In this document: in pieces, positions 28,206 through 37,200 of the stretch
Layout of the letters: each line of letters starts with the position of its first letter
Numbering within the stretch: position 1 is the stretch's first letter
Assembly: GCA_902612125.1 (NCBI GenBank)
Contig: CACMBV010000001.1
Coordinates: forward strand, 62,001-126,000
Direction of reading: 5' to 3'
DNA from: an uncultured Verrucomicrobiota bacterium
GTDB lineage: Bacteria > Verrucomicrobiota > Verrucomicrobiia > Opitutales > Seribacteraceae
Length of the DNA stretch: 64,000 nt
The notes under the pieces: model-generated
What the model saw: the letters and a program-made list of their open reading frames with translations, nothing else
The model's database searches: none
What the model was told of the DNA's origin: nothing
Program-made: the position numbers and the translations under genes

Positions 28206-31200
28206 ATGAAAAAATACATCATCTCCCTACCACTTGTTTTCGCTACCTTCTTTTTCGTCTGGAAGAACCTAGCACTCGAAGTAACCCCGGAATCTTTTCA
28301 GCAAGAGACCAGCCAACCGGTAGACGACCAAGTCGTGGAACCTGCGGCTCCTTCCATCGCTAAAGTTGAAAATACGGAATCAGAGGTTGCTCAACTAGGC
28401 TCCAATGAGGAGCCCGTTGAAAAAATTGAAAACGACATCCGCATCACACCTTCCCAAGCCCCCCCCGTGAGCAATAGTAAGCCAAGGGTATTGGAAATTT
28501 TGGAAGATGTAAAAATTGCCATCAAGGAATCCGTGATCAAGAATGCTGAAGGTAATCAGGCACTTGATACACGTATTTCTCTTGTTGAGACTTCGATGAA
28601 ACATCCTTTGATGATTCTGGAAGAAAAGGGAACCAAGTTTGGACAAACCGGGGAGGAAGTTATCACAGCGAATGCACATGTTGCCACCCACTTTATGTTA
28701 CAGGTTGTTCCGGGCAGCAACCTCGTTGCTTTGGAGGAGAAACTTTCTGCCTTGGGATGCACAATCGCAGACAAATTGACCGATGAAAGTTTTATCGTGG
28801 AAATCAGTCAAGACCCAACCATTGACGAACATTACGCGGTTCAAGAAGCATTAGAAGGTATTGAGGAATATGTCGATGTAGTGGAACCTGATTATTTGGT
28901 ATACGCCATCAAAACTCCCAACGATAATCGCCTTTTAAATCTCTGGGGCATGCACAACACCGGGCAAACAGGGGGAACAAACGACAAGGATATTGATGCC
29001 CCTGAGGCATGGGATTTACAAACCGGAAGCAAGAAAGTTTTAGTTGGCGTTATTGATACTGGGGTTGACCGCAATCATGAGGACCTCAAAGCCAACATGT
29101 GGACAAACCCAAACGAAATTCCAAATAACGGTAAGGATGACGATGGAAATGGGTATATCGACGATGTCCATGGCTGGGATTTTGCCAACAATGACAACAA
29201 TCCTCATGACGATCATTCACACGGTACTCACTGTGCTGGAACGATCGGGGGAGTTGGAAACAATGGCAAAGGGGTTGTTGGCGTTTGCTGGGATGTCTCC
29301 ATGGTAGGGATTAAATTTCTTAGAAGTAGTGGTGGAGGCTATCTATCGGATGGAGTAAAATCCATTGCCTATGCTACCAAAATTGGAGTAGATCTTACAT
29401 CCAACTCCTGGGGAGGCGGAGGATATTCTTCCACCATGAAGAAAGCGATCGATGAGGCCAACTCCAAGGGGATTGGATTTATTGCAGCTGCGGGTAACCA
29501 CCGCGGAAATAACGATCGTAACCCTAGTTACCCAGCTTCCTATGAATCTGCGAATGTAATATCCGTAGGTGCTCACGATCATAGAGGTGCCAGTGCCTCT
29601 TTTTCTTGCTACGGAAAAAAGAGCGTTGATCTCTTCGCACCTGGGGTAAACACCCTCAGCACCACACCCGGCAACCGTTATGCCAGTTTCAGCGGAACAT
29701 CCATGGCTACCCCTCATGTCGCCGGTGCCTATGCCTTGGTTCTCTCTGCAAATCCAAACTGGAAAATTGCACAGGTAAAGGACGCCTTGATGAATGCGGT
29801 CGACCTGGAATCAGGACTCAAGGAAAAGTGTGTCTCCGGCGGTCGTTTAAATGTTTACAAAGCACTTACCAATGAGCCTCCCAAGGGCGGATTGATTGCA
29901 GCCAATCCAACCGAAATTGACTTCGGGAAACTTTCCAAAGGTGATTCAAGGGTACTGCCCGTTACCTTCACTAATGGTGGAACAGATACAACCACGATTT
30001 CCAAGGCGACCATCAATTCTTCCTTGTTTTCTTTATCCTTAAATTTACCAGCTAAAATTCCAGCCGGACAAGGAATCAAAACATCCATCCAATTCAACGG
30101 ATCTGAAAAAGGTAAATTTGATGCCGCCCTGACCTTACAGAGTGATGCCAAGAATGCCACAAAAATGACGGTTCCCCTCAAAGCGGAGGTTATTGCTCAG
30201 CCAAACCTGGTTGTATCCCCCGAGAGCCTGCACTTCGGATTGATGGATAAACAATCCAAGACGGAAGACCTATTTCTTGCCAATACGGGTACCAGTGATC
30301 TGAAATACGAAATTTATCTTTCTGACAAGGTTGATTCTCCCAAGGCGAAGACCGCTCTTTTTGCAAGCGGGTATAACCGTTATGGGCAGTTTGGGGATGG
30401 TTCCACTACCAACCGAAAGGTCCCAGTTGAAGTTCTAGCTAATGCTAAAAAAGTTAGTGCAGGATATTACCATACCATGGTTCTCAAAGAGGATGGGAGC
30501 CTCTGGGGCATGGGATATAACTACTATGGGCAACTCGGGGATGGCTCCACCACCAATCGTAAAAACCCGGTTAAAATCTTTGATAAGGGTATCCAAAATG
30601 TCACCGCAGGCGCTCATCATACCATGGTTCTCAAAGAGGATGGGAGCCTCTGGGGCATGGGATATAACAATAATGGGCAACTCGGAAATGGAAGAACATA
30701 CTACCGTCAGACAACCCCGGTTAAAATCTTTGATAAGGGTATCCAAAATGTCGCCGCAGGATCCCACACCATGGTTCTCAAAGAGGATGGGAGCCTCTGG
30801 GGCATGGGTAGAAATTCCTATGGGCAACTCGGAAATGGAAGAACAGGCTACCGTCAGACAACCCCGGTTAAAATCTTTGATAAAGGCATAAAAAATGTCA
30901 CCGCAGGATATTACCATACCATGGTTCTCAAAGAGGATGGAAGCCTCTGGGGCATGGGATATAACAATAATGGGCAAGTCGGAAATGGAAGTCCATACTA
31001 CTATCAGACCAAGCCTGTTAAAATCTTTGATAAGGGCATTCAGCATGTCGCCGCAGGACTTATCCATACCATGGTTCTCAAGGAAGATGGGAGCCTCTGG
31101 GGCATGGGTAATAACGGCTTTGGGCAACTCGGGGATGGCTCCACCACCACTCGTAAAACCCCAGTTAAAATCTTTGATAAAGGCATTCAGCATGTCGCCG

Positions 31201-34200
31201 CAGGCAGTCGCCATACAATGATTCTCAAAACTAATGGTTATGAACAATCAGTTGATTGGCTCACTCTTGATCAAGATAGGGGCACCATAAATCCAAACGG
31301 GAAGCTGACTCTTCAAATAAAAGCAGATGCCCAGAAACTGGATCAGGATGAAAGCACAGCCTACATTCATGTGCTATCCAATGATCCTAGCACCCCTTCC
31401 AAAGTCGTCAAGGTAACCGCAGAAAAACTCCGTTATGACGGCGGCTTGGTCTTCCGTCCGGCTTCCCTTACTTTTGATGAATTATTTGTCGGACAAACAA
31501 CTGAAAAAGAATTGGAAATCACCAACGGCAAAACCGAGGCAATTACCATCAGCCGCTTCGTTTTCCGGGATTCCGCCTTTTCTCATAGGCTTACATTCCC
31601 CATGACTTTGAAGGCGGGAGAAAAAGTAAGTGCCAAAATCTACTTCACTCCAAAAAAAGCAGGCGAGGTAAAAAGTTCAGCCCTTCTTCTTACCAGCGAA
31701 GGAAATGGAAAGAGCATCAGCTTATCGCTGAGAGGATCTGCCAAAGTGGCACCAGCCATTGCTCTAAACCCAGGAAGTATTGCTCAGACCCTCAAGATGA
31801 AAGAGGAGAAAAAAGTTAACCTGACCATCCGAAATACCGGCGGAAGCAACCTTGGATGGTCCATCAAGGGTGCCACCACCTTGGGAGGGAAATCTTTCTC
31901 ATTAGCCGAGGTTTTCGGCATGGATCATTTCATCCCCCTTGAAAAAGGTGCGATTGACACAAGAAGCGGATCCACCATGTCAACCACAGGGGGAGGACCT
32001 GACCATCATGGATATTCCTGGTCGGACTCAAAAGACCCAGCAGGCCCAGAACACGACTGGACTGATATCAGCAAGACTGGAAAGCTGCTGCCCGAACTTT
32101 CCAAAACAGACGATGGATTTGCAAAAATCACCCTTCCCTTCGAAGTCGATTTCTACGGGGAGAAGAGTAAGAATGTATTTGTAAGCTCGAATGGATACCT
32201 AACCTTTGAAGAGGGTTCGATGGAGCACGGTCACTTCCCCCTACCCTCCAGAATGATGCCAACAGCACTCGTCTCCGGGTTTGCCAAAGATCTGAACCCT
32301 TCCCGTGGTGGTAACATTTACTACAAAACAGGGCAGGATGAACTCGTTGTTCAATACGACAAAGTAAAGGATTTCGCCGGCGAGGGTGAGTACACTTTCC
32401 AAATCTGGCTCAACCGTAATGGTGTGATTTATTTTCACTATGGTGAAATGAACGGACCTACAAATCGTGCCACCACCGGCATCCAAAACTTCTACGGGGA
32501 TGTCGGATTGTTGGTCGCTTACAACAACGAGCAAATTAAGTCAGACATGACCGTTCGTTTGGCAACATCACCCAAGTGGTTACACACCTCCAAAAGTGCA
32601 GGCAATCTTGCCAGTGGCAAATCTGAAACAATTCAGCTTACCCTAAAAGCAGGTGAAATCATGGCCGGTAAATATGAAGCTAAGCTTGAGGTAACCAGCA
32701 ATGATCCTTCCAAACCCAGTGTGGAAATTCCTGTCACTCTAAATATCGAGGCTACCCGCACACTCTCTGCCTCCCCCTTGGCACTTGATTTTGGCAGGGT
32801 CGAAGTCGGAGCCAATGCTCAACTGCCACTAATTCTCAAAAATACTGGAAATGCTCCGGTTTCACTGAATGAGATTTCTGCCAATGCAAGCGAGTTTTCT
32901 TCAAATTTCCGCTCAACCACCATCGAGCCTGGAAAATCCGAAGAGATTGTTTTCACTTTCGCCCCAACCCGTGGGCAGACCTACAGAAACCAAGCGACCG
33001 TCATTTCTAATGCGGGAAATTCTCCCACTAAAATTAATTTATCAGGAATTGGAGTAGCGACGCCAAAACTGAGCATTAATCCTGAAAGCCTTAGCATAAC
33101 CGTGGAAGCCGGAAGTAAAGCAACCGATTCAGTGGTGATTGATAATTACAAAGGGCTCGCAGACGGAACATTCAGCCTGAAAGAAATCAGATCAGGAGCC
33201 ACCAAATCAAAAAGTCATTTCAATGAAATGACGGGCGGATCTAGCGAAAATATCCCTGCAGATCCTTTTGCGGCGGAGCATGTTCCAAATGAGCTAATTG
33301 TTTCCTTCAAAGCCGGAAAGCAAGGATTCGAGAACGCTGGTGCTTACAATGTTAAAATTAAGCGCTCACTTGCCAGTGCAAAAGAGCCTGGCCTAGGCAA
33401 CCGTGCGTTGGGCAGCCTGAATCTCGCTCTGATGGAAGCAGAGGGTCAAGTTGACCTGAAAGAACTTGCCAAAAAACTCTCCAGGGATGGTGCGGTTGAA
33501 TATGTTGAGCCCAACTACATCCTTCGCCACACTGCGACTCCCAATGATCCAAACTGGAAATCCCAATGGGCTCTTCCTAAAATGCAGGCAAGCAAGGCAT
33601 GGGAAATTACCAAGGGAGCTCCCAGCGTGGTGGTTGCAGTTATCGATACCGGTATTGACTACAACCATCCCGATCTCCAAGGGAACATTTGGAAAAACCC
33701 GGGCGAAATAGCCGGCAATCGCAAAGATGACGATGGAAATGGATTCGTGGATGATGTGTATGGCTGGGATTTCGTCAATAATGACAATGACCCTATGGAC
33801 GGCAACCGTCACGGTACTCATGTGGCTGGCACCATTGCCGCAGCCACTAATAATAATAAACATGTTGCCGGAGTAGCCTGGCAGGCAAAATTAGTGGCCG
33901 TAAAATTTCTCTCAGACAGAGGCTCTGGAAGCACTGCTGATGCGATCGACTCCATTGCCTACTGTGCAGCCATGAATTTCCCCATTAGCAACAACAGCTG
34001 GGGAGGTGGTGGATACAGTAAGGCACTCAAAGATGTCATAAAAAAAGCTGGGGACAAAGGACAGCTTTTCTGTGCCGCAGCAGGAAATAGATCAGGAAAC
34101 GATAATGACAAAAGACCCTTTTATCCTGCGTCTTATGATTGTGCAAATGTCATTTCTGTTGCCGCTTCAGACAGTAGGGATAAATTGGCCTACTTTTCCT

Positions 34201-37200
34201 GCTATGGTAAAACAACCGTAGATATTGCCGCTCCTGGAGTAAATATTCTCAGCCTGCTGCCAAACAACAGAGTTGGTAATTTAAGTGGAACATCCATGGC
34301 GGCCCCACATGTTGCCGGAGCTGCCAGCCTCATCTTATCGCAAAACCCAAGTGCCGGTCACCAGGATATGAAAAATATTCTGATTAATACAGTTGACCCA
34401 ATCGATGCTTTCAAGGGCAAGATGGTAGCAGAAGGTCGTCTAAACTTACTAAAAGTAGTGGAAGCAACAGGCTCAAAATGGCTTTCAGTAAGCCCCTCTC
34501 AAGGAACGGTCAAAGTAGGCAAGGCAACAAACCTTACCTTCACAGTGGACGCGACCCAATTGGTTGCCGGACAACGCAAGGCTATTGCCGCCTTTTCCAC
34601 CAATGATCCAACTGCTAAGACCATTGAATTGCCGGTTAATGTAAAAGTAACCGGAGAGCCCAAAATGGAACTTAGTGGAAAATCCTTTAACTTTGGTGAA
34701 GTCTGGGTAAATCAAAGAAAAGAGGTTAAACTCACGATTCGTAACAAGGGAACAGACACACTAAAAATCTCTGCATTCACCTTTGGTAATCCTTTATTTG
34801 GAGCTTCCGTAAAGAATCTTGAAATTGCTGCTAAAACGCAAGAGGAAGTGGTTTTATCCGCATTACCAAAAACAAGTGGAAACTTTAAATCGACACTTAC
34901 GATTAGTTCGAATGATCCTGACCAAAGAAATGTAACTGTTTCTTTAGAAGTAAAGTCAGTGACACCTCCCTCTATTGCCATCAACCCAATAAGCATTGAG
35001 TACAAACTCGAGCCAAACCAAAAAGGTGAAAAACAAATTACCATATCAAATTCAGGTCAGGCAACGGGTACATGGAATGCCAAGATTGTGGAAACTAACA
35101 GATCAAAGACAAAAGCTCATGATATGGTTGGCATTTTGAACAGCTTAAATAAGGAAGGGCGTGCACCCCAATTTCTTGATCCAAGTTTACCTGAAATATC
35201 TGATCCTAGTATTAAAAGCGAAACCCAACCTGTAAAATCTGTAAGGGAAAATGGGGGAGGAAATAATTCTTTAGAAATTGCAATTATTGGAGCTGACTAC
35301 TCGAAGTATCTAGAGAACATAAGAAAAGGGTTAGCAGGTACAAACATGTTTGAGGGTGTAACTACTATTCACGCGAGGTCAGTTACTCCAAGTCTTAAAG
35401 AACTTCAAGCTTTTGATTCAGTAATCGTTTATAAGAACTATGGATATAGAAATAATAAACTTTTAGGTGATAACTTGGCGACCTATGCAGATCAAGGAGG
35501 CGGAGTAGTCTGCATGGTTTTTGAATCACACATTAGCAGAAATAGTACTCTTGCAGGCAGATGGGACAAAGAAGATTATGGTGTCTTTGACAAAACTAAT
35601 AAAAAGATATTCCGTTGGTATGAAAAACCAAATGTCATTATGCCTTCGCATCCTATCAATAAAAACTTTAAGAATTTAAAAGCTTATTATAGGTTGGAGA
35701 AGACAAACATTCGACAAAATTGTACTACAATTAGTAAATGGACAGATGGTATACCTCTTACAGTTTACCGCGAAGATAAAGGAAATATCGTTGGATTAAA
35801 CTTCTTCCCGGGCTCAGGGTGGGACTCGAAAACTGATGGATGGACTCTCATGGCCAATGCACTTGAGTGGGCGGCCCAAGGCGGTGCACCTAAATGGATT
35901 ACCGGAGACCCTCTTGCAGGTACTGTTACGGGAGGAGATACAAATCAACAAAAACTTTCCTTCGATGCCACCAGTTTGGACGAAGGCAATTACACCGCCG
36001 AAGTTCAATTCACCACCAATGATCCGAAAAATCCATACCAGGTTGCAAAAGTGAAGTTGATAGTCAGGGAAAACCAAGCTCCTGTTGCAAATTCACAAAC
36101 AGTCAGTCTTAACGAAGACAGCCGGGTGGCGTTTGAGATCAAAGCCAAGGATGAAGATGGTGATCAATTATCCTACTCCCTTGTTGGACAGCCCCAAAAC
36201 GGGATAATAACTGGTAAGGCTCCGAACCTTACTTACACGCCAAAGCCAAACTTTAATGGAACCGACACCCTTTCCTTCAAAGCTTTTGACGGAAGAAAAT
36301 ACAGCAACATTGCAAAGGTGACCTTCCAAGTAAAGGCAGTAAATGATGCTCCATGGGCCCGGTCTTCTGAAGTCAATGCCTCCGAAGATGAGTTCTTTGC
36401 GATTGACTTCAAATATGGAGATCCGGACGGGGATAAGCTTCAACTTACATTTACGAAATCTCCACAGCATGGTCTTGTTTGGAATGAATTTGGTGAGTGG
36501 TACTACCTCCCTGACAATCACTTCAATGGTCAAGATTCCATAAGCTTCACAGTTACGGACGGAAAGCTTACCAGCCAAGAAGCCACGGTGACCATCAACT
36601 TGGAAGCCACTAATGATGCTCCAATTGCCAACGATCTCAATGTAGTGACTCGTCAGAATAAAACGGTTACTATTGAATTAAACGCCACGGATATTGATGG
36701 AGATACCCTAGCCTACAATATCGTTACCAATCCCGAGCATGGAACCCTTCAGCAAAAATCTGCTTCGCAATGGATTTTTAATCCCTTCTCAGAATATGTT
36801 GGAGAGGATAAATTCACCTACAGGGCTAAGGATTCAGAGGTTGCAGGAAATATCGGAGTGGTAACGATCAAAATTCTTGAAACTAACCGTCCTCCTGTTG
36901 TGCAGTCTGCCAGCTTCAGTCTGGTAGAAGATGGTAAGCTTCCCATCAAGTTGTCTGCCTCCGATCCAGATGGTGACAAGCTTACCTTCTCCATTACAAA
37001 AAATCCTGCTCAGGGCAAGTTAACGGGTAATGGTCCATCCTATGAATACACTCCGAATAAAGACTTCAACGGCGTGGATTCATTCGTTGTGGTAGCCAAC
37101 GATGGGGAACTTGATAGCAACGATTCCCTTATAACCTTAAAGGTAGAAGGGAAGAACGATGTTCCAAATTTCGTCAATTCCTTCAGCACACTTTCCGCAG

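Noticed and set aside
30435-31247. A 270-codon antisense open frame with repeats
   Set aside because: It is the mirror of the RCC1 tandem repeats, which lack stops in that frame by repetition. It has no start context and no family match.
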